From contig JAHYIO010000006.1 in the NCBI GenBank assembly GCA_020543525.1, forward strand, positions 1,612,001-1,676,000: a DNA stretch of 64,000 nucleotides, read 5' to 3'. This DNA comes from Coriolopsis trogii (taxonomy: Eukaryota > Basidiomycota > Agaricomycetes > Polyporales > Polyporaceae). A program made the position numbers and the translations under genes. The notes beneath the pieces were generated by a model. That model ran no database searches, was not told where the DNA came from, and saw only the letters and a program-made list of their open reading frames with translations. This document shows positions 1 to 10,710 of the stretch, piece after piece (the stretch's first letter is position 1; every line of letters begins with the position of its first letter).

Positions 1-13
1 AGATGTCTGCGTC

Positions 14-949
14 TTGTGGTACATGCACTGCGGCCATGTCCTCGTTGACGTCTTCCAAGCTGTTTTGAAAATTGTACATAGTCAGTGGCACGACTCAGAG
101 AAACCTAGTGAGGTAGTCCATGCAGTGGTCAAGGAGTCACACCTACGACTCGTCGGGTCCACGGAGCATTACGCCATCCCCGCCTACATTTTTGAGCAAG
201 GTCAGTGTATGGTCATGTTCGGTAACATGAATGTGACACTCACCATGCCCCTCGAATATGTAAACAAACAAAGTCTAACAAATGCGGGTGTCATTCACTT
301 GGCGAAGACAGAGGCACCTACGAAGGCTCCTTACAATCGCCCAACGGTCAAAAACCCCGTGAGTATGCGTAACTCGTGTGACAACGACACACGTTCACCC
401 CCGCTTGAATAGTGCACCAACTGTCGCATGGCCAAAAAGCGGTGCAGCTTCTGGCAACCATGCGACCGGTGCTTTGAACGCAACCTCGAGTGCATCAAGG
501 ATGCCTCCGTCGTCAAAGACAAGCACAAAGGACCTCACGGTAAGAATGCCTCTGCCGCGGCTGTGCAGGCGGACGAGCCAGTTGGGATGGCCATGTCTTC
601 GGACGATGGTGCGTTGAGACGTTGCACTTACAGTCTGTTCCATGCATGACGACTATCGTACAACAGTCCTCCTCCCCGGCGGCACCCACTGCAGCGACAA
701 ACGACTCGGCGAGACGGGCACTTCGCATCGGCGACGCACCAATTGGGTCCAGTTCCCGTCGCCGGGACGAGCGGTGCGGTCCAGACTACTGCTGTCATCG
801 ACGTCGACAATGAGTTGTACCAGGATTACCAGGATTATTTGACGGGGGCGAACGTACTTGGGGGTTACTCCTGGGAGAACATGTTTGCGGGAATTCGCAC
901 AGGGGCCGAGGAAACTCCCGCTATGGTGCCCTCGTTTACCAGACACTGA
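14..949 (+). CDS. Zn(II)2Cys6 (Gal4-type) zinc-cluster protein, 5' part uncertain
   Basis: Probable DNA-binding transcription regulator. Directly after an AG acceptor at 411-412 the frame gives six cysteines spaced C-x2-C-x6-C-x5-C-x2-C-x6-C (413-493), an exact fungal binuclear zinc cluster, followed by a basic Lys/Gly stretch. A GTGAGT at 359 makes a 54-bp intron (359-412) that joins a frame open from position 14; its last residues are basic, but whether all of it is coding is unclear and the true start may lie left of the window. Downstream, the C-terminal frame ending at 949 (acidic and Tyr-rich) is offset from the cluster frame, so at least one more intron lies between about 540 and 752 (GTAAGA at 540 or GTGCGT at 609; acceptor near 752 restores frame). 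The cluster is secure; the other exons are inference. Confidence 0.55.
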
Positions 950-1398
950 GCTATTCAGCTCCCAATACCAGTACGTCAATATATGAGTCGTGAACCATAG
1001 ACACTTCTGACGCACCTCCTCAATCGGCAGTCCAGCTGCGCCTTCGTCGTCATCCCGCTCTCTCGCAATGTGTTATCTGAATGCTGTCTTGTCGCTTCCG
1101 TATTGCTTTACTGGCTTCCAATTGTAATATGATCTCCGCTCCGAGAGCGTGCTGTATATTGGCTTGTTCTTCCCCGCGCTAGCTGACCTGTACAAGTTCC
1201 AAGGTGAATATATAAAGGTGGCAATAACTGGTCTCGTACCCCGACGTACGAGACCAGGCAATAACATACGAGAAGGATATCGGTATAACACGTCTGGGCC
1301 CTGCGGCTCTTCAACAAGTCAAAGGTAGGTGAAGTTGAAGGCCGAGAGGGCAGCAAGCAACGAGACACGGCGATGCAACGCTTTGCTGGCGGCGATAG
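950..1398. promoter_or_regulatory. Intergenic region with TATA box for the downstream C2H2 gene
   Basis: No open frame with coding character. A TATATAAA box lies at 1209-1216 on the plus strand, about 190 bp before the first ATG of the following zinc-finger gene. This distance leaves room for an untranslated leader. Confidence 0.4.
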
Positions 1399-2258
1399 AT
1401 GTGGAACATGATAGAAGCTCAGAGCTGTCAGATAGATCGAGATAGCGCTCATCGCAAAGCGGGAGAAGGTGACGTGCGCGCTTCGCCCTTTTTGTTACGA
1501 CCGCCAGACCCGGATACTTGTCAACGTCTGAGCTTTGCCCTGTACGCTTTGCCCGTCCTCGACGGCTGGGCCCATGCAACCCAGCATAATAACACGTCGA
1601 ATGATGACTCGAGCAGCCCCGTCTTTGACCTTCGCCTTCAGTTTCCTCCACCGCCACAAACTTCTGTTACACAGATGCAATCCTCCGCGAACTTGACTCA
1701 CTTCTCTGCCTCGGGCGGCGGCACGCAGCCGTCAGATACTCTCGACCACGACCCTCAAGCGTTGCAGATGCACAGAGATATGCCTGCTGAATGGTCTGGA
1801 GACGACATGAACACCACCATCTCGTCCGCCGGAATGCTCTCGACGCAGCAGCCAGAATGCGACTGGCAGGAGCCTCTGAACAACCGGTGAGCCTCCTCTC
1901 TTGTCTACATCGTCGTTGTTGTCCTGGGCTAACGTTGTCGCTCGACGCACCCAGTCTCTCCGAGCTCGACATCGCGGAGAGGAACACAGCGACAGCCCAA
2001 GCCGGAGACGTAATTGCCGCTGCCTCGTCGTCCACGCAATCCCAGCCCAGCACCGAAAGTGCCGAGGAGAGAGACGCCTATTGGTTCGCTACGATGCGCG
2101 CTGCGTTTGCGAAGATGAATAGCAAACCACGAGGCTGGCAGTGCCCCTACTGTGAACCTGTGCAGAGATTCGGCTGGCAGTCAGCTCTGTATCGTCATAT
2201 ATACAACAAACATCACCGGCCGCCTAACCCACCGAGACGTAGACAGGCCGCGGCGTAG
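1399..2258 (+). CDS. C2H2 zinc-finger protein
   Basis: Probable nucleic-acid-binding protein. Two exons: 1399-1886 and 1955-2258, joined by a 68-bp GTGAGC...CCAG intron that splits an Arg codon and keeps frame (263 aa). The first 200 residues are low-complexity and rich in Ser, Thr, Pro and Gln, like an activation region. The last 50 residues hold one classical finger, C-x2-C-x14-H-x4-H, followed by a Pro/Arg-rich basic tail that ends in three Ala. ATG codons at 1399 and 1408 are both usable starts. The finger core resembles that of the C2H2 gene at 50989-52103 (Trp-x-Cys-Pro-x2-Cys, then a Gln-Arg pair), suggesting one family. Target genes are unknown. Confidence 0.7.
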
Positions 2259-2636
2259 TCGTTTCGTCATGCGATCACAGGCATGGAAGAATCCAAGGGG
2301 GCTTGGGATGTTGGAAGCGAGCGTGTCCATCGCCCTGTATCTGGGATGTGTTGTCAATGAAGAATTAGTGCGCAAAGACTGTGTCATGGTCCCTCGCATC
2401 GCAAGAAGGAAGTCATACCTTATAGCCCATGATGCATAGGGGAGTATGACGGGAACTGTACTTAAACAGATGTGAGTACGGACCGTGACCTGGCCACACA
2501 GCTTGAGCTGACAAAGTCCAGTCCGGTGTGCAATTACCAAGTAGTCGTTGCGAGGTATTCAATCCTGTGCCATATACGTCTACTGGAATGGGAAATAATG
2601 ATACCATGGAATTAACACGCCAAGACCCGTACACCT
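2259..2636. other. Convergent 3' intergenic spacer
   Basis: Lies between the 3' ends of the plus-strand C2H2 gene and the minus-strand erv25 gene. Open frames here overlap and lack coding character. Nothing else seen. Confidence 0.5.
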
Positions 2637-3482
2637 TCAGTCAATGAGGTATTTGCGCTTGAAGAACGCGCGCAAGTGGAAGATCTGCCAAACCCCCAGC
2701 CCAATGAGTGAAGCAATCGTGAACCACGCAAAGTTTTGCACTCGTTTGTTGGTCGACACTGCCAACGCGCCTTAGCTGGCTGAAAATTCGAGGAGCCCGC
2801 AAAGGAACGTACTGTTTGTCAACTGGAATCGCTCTTCGCGGGCTTTCAGGTAGTCCATCTCGTCTACGATCTCCTTGACAATCCCTTCTAGTTTCCGCAT
2901 CTCTGTCTCCAGTCCGGAGAGAGACTCTTGGTTTGCGATGGCACTAGGGAAACCGAGTGTCAGGACTCAAGGGTGAACAAAACGGACGCAAGAACGTACT
3001 TGTAGTCCACAGCGTCGGCACCAATATCGACGTCGAGGTCAATGACCCGCGAACGCGTCTTGCCATCGTTCACCCCTTCCCAGCCACTTGAGCGATTCCC
3101 GCACGAGTAACATCAGAGGGACAAGGCGACACTCACCAGCCTCGAGATGATTCCGGAAGCACACCCCGATGTCCTCCTCAGCATGAGCGGTAATAGCGAA
3201 CCGCTTCTCTCCATTGATATCCTTCTTGCTCAAGTACACGTTCTTGTGTTCGCTCGAGTCAATGACTTCGATGTCGAGCCGCTGGCCCTCGCCAGGGCCG
3301 ACGTTGGCGGTAATAATAACGAGCGCGCCTGGGTGCGCCGCGTTCCAGATGCACTTCGCTGGCGGGTAGCGGCTCGCGGGGATGTTGAACTTGATGGCGG
3401 ATGCGGGTTGCGCGATGCAGACTAGGAGAGCTACGAGCAGGAGTGGGAGAGCCCGGAGGCCCGTAGAAGTAGTTGACACCAT
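2637..3482 (-). CDS. erv25: p24 family cargo receptor Erv25 (COPII vesicle protein)
   Basis: Type I membrane protein of the p24 complex that cycles between ER and Golgi and packages cargo into COPII vesicles. Four exons on the minus strand: 3482-3137, 3075-3000, 2943-2813 and 2758-2637, all phases agreeing (224 aa). The protein has an N-terminal signal peptide ending in an Ala-Ser-Ala motif, a GOLD domain with the paired Cys of the family, the conserved Asp-Tyr-Asn-Ala segment followed by a coiled coil, one C-terminal membrane helix, and a short cytosolic tail with Phe-Phe and basic residues (Phe-Phe-Lys-Arg-Lys) that fits COPII/COPI sorting signals. Length and order of parts match known Erv25 proteins. 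No anomalies seen; likely a housekeeping gene. Confidence 0.92.
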
Positions 3483-4061
3483 TTAGAAAGGAGTAGGAAG
3501 GAGCAAGTAAGAATGCCAGTATCGTAAGTAGCGGTCGTGGATGTCGTCGTCGCCCTCGACGTTGAGCAGAAGGCGGATGGTGAGCGTGAAGACGAGAACG
3601 GCGTGTGTGGGCGTCAAAGCCCTGCTGGCAGTCGCGGAAAGCTGTGATTCGACGACAATCCTTCTTTCTCATCACCATCGTCAATCCAGTCCTCCGCGCG
3701 GCGTGCTCAAGTGATTGGCCCGATACTCTCATGCAAGGCTGAAAGCGCGAGCCTCACGCGCTCACGTCTGGTAGCATGAATGATACGCCCACCGAATCAA
3801 CTCAGCTCGAGCTCAGTACGTGACCCAGTCACTGTGTTGTGTTTGAGGAGGACATCCCGTACGTGAGTTAAATCAATCCGAACGGCCAGAGCAGACATTC
3901 GCACGCACTAATTCGGCGCACACAGGATACACAGGTGCATCTTTATTGGAGTTCGAACGCCTACTACTCATAACTCTCGAAACATAGTATCATGCTGCTA
4001 TCGAAAGAAAGGCTGAAGTGGGTGAACATACGGTGCTCATCAGGCCTACTTACGCCCTGCC
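3483..4061. other. Intergenic region upstream of erv25
   Basis: Contains the erv25 promoter (minus strand) and the 3' flank of the first SET gene. Frames here are shadows without coding character and no clear TATA box was found. Confidence 0.4.
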
Positions 4062-5147
4062 TCAAACATCAGGGCCAACGAGGGTCATCTTTGGCAACAG
4101 ACCAAAGGCGGGGTGTGCCCTTGGATCCTCGAAGTACTTCGCCATGCGCCTTGCGTCTGTGCTTTGAGGACCGCGCACGGTGCAGTAAGCTTCCCGTGCC
4201 TTTTTGACCCATGCTTTTGCATTGCGCACGTCGGCGACGCCTGTACCGGGCAAGTCGATACCATGGATTGTGGAGGTGAGTTAATCATGACTATCATAGA
4301 AACGTGGGCGACATACTGATGCAGAACTGGAACGCGTCGTAATAGAAAGACGCAGTTTGGCTCGTGTCCCCGGAGCTCTCTTCCGCGAGCAGTTCCAATG
4401 CAAGCTTGACCTTCACGCACCGCCAAGTCAGCCATCAAGCGCACATGCCCGTCGGAGCGTGAAAAAGGTTTGGATACGCACTTTGCGGACCCCAACGCTG
4501 GGCTTGTTCCCGCATCCCGCTATCTCATCATACAGCCGCGCGATCGTCGTGCGTCGTTCGTCGCTGACGCGGAGCTCCTCGCCTTCCTTCGCGCACGCGT
4601 CGCAGCGGCACACAAAACGGAACGCTTTCTCCAGCTCTGCACGCCGATCCTGTCGGCATACGAGAGGGTCGGTGTAGCAGATGCACAGCTCCTCGCCCTC
4701 CGCGATGTTGCGCATGCTCCAGAAGGTGATCTGTCCGTGATCGGTGTCCCAGTAGTTGTTCAAGTTTGGCGTGCACGACGAGTTGATGCGTGAGCCGAGG
4801 GGAAATATGGCGGCGGTCTCTGCGTTCACTCCTCTGCTCCGCATATGGTCTCCACATGGGAGGCAGTTCGTCTTGAACACTCCAAGAGGAGGAGGCAGGG
4901 CGCCCCTCCAGGCGTTCGCGAGGCTGAAGAAAGTCCGCTGGTCCGCGTCGGAGAGCATAGAGAGAGCGGCGAGGATGGTAGTATTGGACACGGGCTGATG
5001 CTGGATAAAGAGAGGCGACTCCTCGAGGACGAGTTCTCCTTTGGGTATGGGACGCGTTGCGACGAGACCTTTGCCCTTCCCGGGGACGTCTCGCATAGCA
5101 AAAGGTGCTACATGCACTGCGTCAACATACGCCTCAGCGGTGAGCAA
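4062..5147 (-). CDS. SET-domain protein, SMYD-like without MYND finger (paralogue 1)
   Basis: Resembles fungal SET-domain lysine methyltransferases. Exons 5147-4482, 4410-4317 and 4240-4062 (312 aa), phases 0 and 1. Seen: the N-terminal Gly-Lys-Gly-Lys-Gly SET start (residues 23-27), the cofactor/substrate motif at 122-125 written Asn-Ser-Ser-Cys instead of Asn-His-Ser-Cys, the Gly-Glu-Glu-Leu...Tyr motif at 151-158 intact, and a post-SET Cys-x-Cys-x2-Cys at 180-185. The motif His is therefore replaced while the catalytic Tyr is kept. It lies head-to-tail with a paralogue at 5354-6456 that has the same exon plan (last exons both 179 nt), so the pair arose by tandem duplication. Methyltransferase activity is doubtful; the substrate is unknown. 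Confidence 0.8.
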
Positions 5148-5353
5148 ATCCTCCGCATACCGTCTTTCATGCTTGTGGATGTGCGATACGATGCGACGCA
5201 GTAGCGATGTCGAGGCCCTACCCTAGCACCACTGTGCTGCGGTAGGACTATTCACGGCAGCGATCGATATGTATACTATGCTACTGTGCCGGGCCGGCTA
5301 CATGTATTGAACGTTCAAACTCTCTCGGGTTCGGACCGACGAGTGCCTAGATC

Positions 5354-6456
5354 TCAGCGGTCGGGCCCACTGAGCTTGATGCTCGATCCGGTTCCAAATG
5401 CATGGAACGACTGTGGGTCATCTACAAGTGCTCGAGCACCTCTCGCAGCCGTACTATCGGGGCCGTAGAATGCTGAGTGGCATTCGTGGAGCTTCTCAGC
5501 CCACAGCTTTGCGCTCTCCGTGTCGGAGACCACTGGTGGCGGTGAGAACGGAGTGAACTCCTGCTCCGAGATGGCGAATGTTTGTATCACTCACCAGCAC
5601 AGAGTAGGAAGCCGTCCGCGTAGAACGAGTCTGCGGCGACTTCTAACAGGCGCTCTCTCTTCAGCAATTGTAAGGCAAATTTGACCTGCCGAGGTTGAGA
5701 TCATGGTCAGCCAATGACTCCTTCGACGATACAAGACACCACAGCACGAAAGGACGTGTCCGCGCGTACCTTGCGGAGCCCAAGAACTGGTACGTCCGTA
5801 TGCTCCGAAATCTCGAAGAAGAGTCGCCCTAGCTCCTTTCGTCGTCTGTCACTCAAACGCACGTCCTCTCCCGTCCGCGAGCACGCGTTACACACGCATT
5901 CGAAGTTCTGAGTCGCTTTGATCTCCGCGCGCCTCTCGTCTCGTGGTGCGAAGAGATCCGTGCACGCGATGGTGAGCTCCTCTCCAGGTATGATCTCCCG
6001 CATCGCCCGAAACTCCATGCGTCGCACTTCGTGGTTCCAGTACTGAAACACGTTCGGCTCGCAGGAGTGGTTGAACAGAGATGCGGTCAGGAAGAGGCCT
6101 GCGACTATCGATCCTTCGCCTGTGTCGACTGCGTCTTCGGATCCGGAGCCCCAGCAGGGTTTCGCGTTCGTCATCCAGATGCCCAGGGGAGACGTGGAGT
6201 CGGGGAAGGCGTTGAAAATAGAGAAGTACGCTCTCTGATCGTCCCGTGAAAGCTGTGACAAGGTCGCAATGATGGTCTCTGTGGAGCATCCGGGTTTCTC
6301 CGTGAAGAGAGGGGACTCTACAAGCACCAATTCACCACGTTGTATATGGTGGGTGGCAACGAGACCTCTTCCTTTACCCGGTACGTTCTCTATAGTGTAT
6401 ACTGACGTATCCCGATGTGATTGAGTCAGTCTGTGATGATACTGCTTTGCTGACAT
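5354..6456 (-). CDS. SET-domain protein, SMYD-like without MYND finger (paralogue 2)
   Basis: Tandem paralogue of the gene at 4062-5147. Exons 6456-5770, 5685-5595 and 5532-5354 (318 aa), with the same intron phases. Seen: Gly-Lys-Gly-Arg-Gly SET start (residues 26-30), an intact Asn-His-Ser-Cys motif (129-132), a Gly-Glu-Glu-Leu motif (158-161) in which the usual following Tyr is Cys, and a post-SET Cys-x-Cys-x2-Cys (187-192). So it keeps the residue its neighbour lost and lacks the Tyr its neighbour kept. An in-frame ATG at 6549 would add 31 residues; I prefer 6456 because it aligns better with paralogue 1. Function and substrate unknown; enzyme activity doubtful without the Tyr. Confidence 0.8.
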
Positions 6457-7861
6457 ACTTGGACATGGCAGGCGAATCTGCGGACTGTAGATGGTCGTGC
6501 ACTGTGCTGTGGTATAAATCACCCCGGCTCGATCAAGAGCCTTTGCCAATCGTGTATTGGTGTATCGAAGAAAAGCGATGCTTTGTGCGCGCCACGGTCA
6601 AAATGCAAAATGACTCCTGTGTCTCATAAAGGTACGTTGTCGGAGAGAAGTACATACTCCGACTATCGATATACAAGTCACACGGCTGAGTCCTGCACTA
6701 CAGTTAGATGAGGCACATAGATGAATAACGAACACGAGCATACGAGAGCGCCCGAGTGCGCAATCTCCAGGACGTACGCGCCACTGCCTGACCCTCAGAG
6801 GGCGCATGGGCCCGGCGCAGTTGTCGCCACATAATGCATGAGCGGGGTGCGATGTGCGGGGTGCGAGCAAAGATGGCCGGGGATGCACAGGTCACATATA
6901 GACATGTACAGCATGGATTGATACGTATGAGGATGGTTTAGTGGTGCATGGAAGATGGAGGATGTGTAGCAGGAAGGGCTGATGAAAGACAACATGCTCA
7001 CGTCGTTCACGGTGTGGAGGTGGTCTGATCCCGCTACACTAATATGTTGTGAAGAGGCGGTAGTGAATAGGCTCGGCGAAATTGACCAGAGAAACAGAGC
7101 GTCATATGAACAACTGATCAGGAAGTAGAAAATCAGGACGGAGCGAGCGAAGTACAGGACCATGGGACAATGCACTAGGGGAGGGGCTGCGAAGGTGTGC
7201 CTAAGATCACAGAGTTAGTTGTCCACGGACTTCAAGACATACACGGCAAGTCAGGACGCAATCCGCGCCCCTGCTGCATGCATTGATCGATTACCTACGT
7301 AAGTGACGAGGGTGGCTCTGGCGTTTGGATGGTGCGAAGTCTCGCTGGAGCGGCGCTGGGTGTGTGGTTACTTGGGCGGTACCCCAACGTACGCGTGATT
7401 CGCGTCCAATATCGAGCGATTTCCTCCTGAATAACTGATAATACGAAGATAGAAAAACCGAATGACTAAGGTTAAAGATAGTCGGAAGAGACCGACTTCA
7501 AAAGCTTCAGATCCACCAGGGTTCCGAGTAGGTCTGGAGAGGATCGCAGCTTGCATTCTCAAAGTCTTTAATTCAAGATGTCCGACCCGGGTGTTCAAAA
7601 TGGGCGGAGGCGTAGTGCAAGCATGGCGCTGGAAAGATCAGAGAGCAAGTGGTTTGAAGACAGACGCGCGAGCTAGCTTCGGCGGGCGCGGTGCAATCCA
7701 ACGGCGGGGCACTGGAGCTACTTCACGCGCTCAAGCCAGTCCATATCCCTGCACTGCTCACTCGAAGATGCGACACAGCAACGTCTTCGACGCGCGCATT
7801 ATGCTGGCACGATACCTCGTAAGGGTAAGGACAGCAGGTATACCGTGGGACTTCATCTCCT
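6457..7861. other. 1.4-kb intergenic region
   Basis: Between the start of SET paralogue 2 and the end of HEM14, both on the minus strand. A 126-aa hydrophobic frame (7175-6795, minus) has no recognisable motif or splice logic and is probably chance. No repeats or RNA genes seen. Confidence 0.35.
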
Positions 7862-9776
7862 CTAGATCTCAAGACCCAACGCCGCCCGCCTTCCACTCTC
7901 CACGCAGTCGCCCAAACTCACGCCTCCGACACCCGCCCCGATGACGGTAGCCCGCGGGCCCCACTGTTCCCGCACGGCTGCCTTCAGCTCTCCCATGCGT
8001 GCAACGTGCCCCACGGTCGGCGTCGGGATGCAGTCCGCGTGCTCCCTCACGCGCACGGCACAAGGTTCAGGGAGCGGCTCGGTTCGGCCCAAGTGTTGCC
8101 TGAGGGTGTCCAGGAGAGTAGGTAGGAACTCCGCTGAAGACGACGGAGGAGAGGGCGTTCCGTACGGGCCTCCAAGCATAACTGTGAGCTTGGTGAAGTG
8201 GGGCGCGGAGCCTGGGCCAGAGTGCTGGTGATCCTGTGCTGAGAGGGCGCAGGAGTCGAAGACAGTGCCGAGCATTCCTAGGGACGAAGTCGGGTACGCA
8301 TCGGATGGGCGCGGAATGAGGTAGCCGAAGCCTTCTGGGTGGATAGGAGTAGCGGAGGGCGGAAAGACGAGGTTGACGACGGTGACGGAGGAGGACGGAT
8401 TGGCGAGCAAGTGGGGAAGTAGCGGGAGCGCAGACGTGTCTGTCTGATTTTTGCTCGAGTTGGCGAGTATGCTGTGCAGTCGCGGAAGGGGGATCGCGAT
8501 GATAAGGTGTGAAGACGAAAGGCGCTTCCCAGACTCCGTCGTCACCTATATGCGGGCGGGGCGAGATGTGTCAGAGGCAAGCCCGGGGTACAAGCCGTGT
8601 TCACGGACCTCGTATGTGTCATCTCTTCGCAGTAGCTCAGCAGCATTTTCGCCTTTCATGACGGTCACGTTCTCCTGCGCTTCCAGTCGGCTTGCCATCG
8701 CGTCTGTGAGCATCTGCATCCCGTCCTGGAACGAATACACGCTAACACCTTGCATGAGACGCGCCACCTCTCCCAGTTCGTACTCCTCGTGTTGCTTGAT
8801 GGACTTGTCGGGCTTTTTGCGAAACACGCCCAGCATGTCGCGGAGGGCACCGCGTACTACACTCCCGTTCCCACTCTCTTCCAGGCGACAGACTGCCGGG
8901 AAGGCTGCGCGTATGCTCAGGAGGCGAGAGTCTGCTGCATATATCCCGTGGACAAGCGCGCTTCCAAACGTCCGGGCAAACTCTGGACCAAAGTGGCGGG
9001 TGAAGAAGCCGTCCACAGATTCATCTCCGACGGGAGAAGACGCATTTAGAACTTATGTGTCCAAGTCAGCACCGATGGTTGAGTTGAAAATAACTATCCG
9101 TACTCTTGCCATTCCGCCTGCGTGCATCGCGTATGACGGCGGGTAGAAGAAGCTTCGCCAGTGGGGAGCGCATCAACGAGAATATCGATGCAGGAATAGT
9201 CTGGAGTCCATCGGCACTTGGAAGGTGGAGGAAACGGTTTCGCGCAGCAGGAGCGTCCCGCAGAACGGTTTGAACTGAAGGTGTAAGGTTAAGAAGGTGG
9301 ATCTGTTAATACTACTATTAGATACTGCATAGTATTCCTCTGGTCTTGCCGCATTCCGTTGCTAGACAACAACAACGTCCGCGCACCGTTGCCTTCCTCG
9401 CCTCATAGGCGGGTGCGAATGTAATCGACTACCATGCGACAAAGCCATGCCTCTATGCAGCTTACACTAATTGTGACTGACTTGTTGCAGCGGAATGCAT
9501 GTGACAGACTGCATTTTGAGCACTTACCAATTCCATGATTGCCTTTGAGTTCGGACGCAAGGTCCTCGGCCCACTCTCGAGCAGTATGGCCGCCTGGTTG
9601 CCTGCATCATCCCGTGCATGTACACGCTCCGAGTGTACCCATCCACCTAGTCTTGGAGACTTGTCGACCAAGGTGATACGAGTGCCAGAGCGAGGCGGGA
9701 ATCGTCGCGAAAGGTGGTATGCCGCCGACAGACCGGAGATGCCGCCGCCGACGACAGTGATCGCGCGCGAGGACAT
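7862..9776 (-). CDS. HEM14: Protoporphyrinogen oxidase (HEM14/PPOX)
   Basis: Flavoenzyme of the mitochondrial inner membrane that oxidises protoporphyrinogen IX to protoporphyrin IX, the penultimate step of haem synthesis. Four exons: 9776-9528, 9302-9104, 9051-8609 and 8545-7862 (524 aa). Seen: the N-terminal FAD Rossmann motif Gly-Gly-Gly-Ile-Ser-Gly (residues 10-15), the Ser-Gly-Pro-Arg-Thr-Leu-Arg motif in exon 1, central helices typical of the family, and a C-terminal FAD-binding segment with Gly-Ala-Gly-Val-Gly-Gly-Val. The first intron is unusually long (223 bp against about 50-60). The third intron needs a GTCCGT donor at 8608, because the nearby GTACCC donor would put a stop in frame. 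Identification is firm; that one donor is the least certain point. Confidence 0.92.
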
Positions 9777-10613
9777 TCAAGCAGAATACCTTTGATGCAC
9801 GATGAGCAGATGAGCAAAACAGACTGTGCGCAAGTTTGTACGTCGCTCTGTAGACGTCGTCGACGGCTTGTGAACGGTGAGAGAGAGCATCGTGTGCGTC
9901 GGTGGCTGAGAGCAAAGTCGTCCGGACTGGAGCGTCATCGAGGCCGTTCGCACCACGTGGTATATTCCCACACTCAGCCGGGAGCCGGGAGTTATTAATA
10001 TTGAACGTCGCCTCCATCACTGCCACTGGCCAACCTGTAAGTACTGTAATACTCAGACAGCTATTCATGTATTGATGCCACTAGGCCAGGATAGGCATGC
10101 CGCCTCCCATCACAATTACGGTCTCAGTGGCCACAGCCTCCAAATCGTCCACGTTAGTCGTTTTGATGCATCATCCCAAACTAACGAGAACAGAACGCAA
10201 ATCTTCCCCACCGTTGTCAGGCTCAAAGACGCGTCCGGGAGGAGGAGGATGAGGCGGGGACGACTGACCGTCCCACATATGTGGCCAGCATTCTCCGCGA
10301 TGAACCACGGGCCGGCCCTTCTGTCAAACACCGCAGCCGGACCAAGCTGCGCCACGTTCTCATCCCTCTCCTAGTTCACTAGCGTTCACGCTCGAAGGCT
10401 CGTCTGCGTCGAAACGTTGAAACACGACTGCAACCAAAGACCGGTGGAGGCCATGTTCAGCACAGGTTCAAGGACATGCGGTCCGGAATAGGAGCCCAAT
10501 CATTGCAGCCTCCAACGACTCCGGGGGGGGGGGCGCTGAGATCCAACAGATGATCGAGTGCCGGTGCCGCCTAGCCAGCCCGCTCACACCGGCCATAGTT
10601 CTCCTCTCCGACC
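9777..10613. other. Divergent intergenic region with a G10 tract
   Basis: Lies between the start of HEM14 (minus) and the start of the secreted-protein gene (plus), so it should hold both promoters. A run of ten or more G near 10523-10533 is the only striking feature. No coding frame is convincing. Confidence 0.4.
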
Positions 10614-10681
10614 TATAAACATCCCACCATGATGTGCGCTTCCACATCCTCCTCCTTTCCTCTCCCTCTCCCTTTCTCTTG
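10614..10681 (+). promoter_or_regulatory. TATA box and pyrimidine-rich leader of secreted protein gene
   Basis: TATAAA at 10614-10619 is followed by a long CT-rich tract (about 10643-10681), ending 30 bp before the ATG at 10711. This is the usual form of a strong fungal core promoter. The paralogue at 23920-25622 has the mirror arrangement on the minus strand: a purine-rich plus-strand tract with a G run at about 25655-25684 and a CATAAA box near 25710. Confidence 0.6.
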
Positions 10682-10710
10682 GTCATCCGTCTGCTATTTG
10701 TTTCTTCGTC

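Noticed and set aside
6795..7175. 126-codon hydrophobic minus-strand frame that might be a membrane protein
   Set aside because: No motif, no consistent helix pattern, no splice context, and it lies in an otherwise empty spacer. Probably chance.
10520..10535. Run of G as a functional element
   Set aside because: Similar runs occur at about 17001 and 25660, two of them near genes of unrelated type. May be simple homopolymer or a sequencing artefact.
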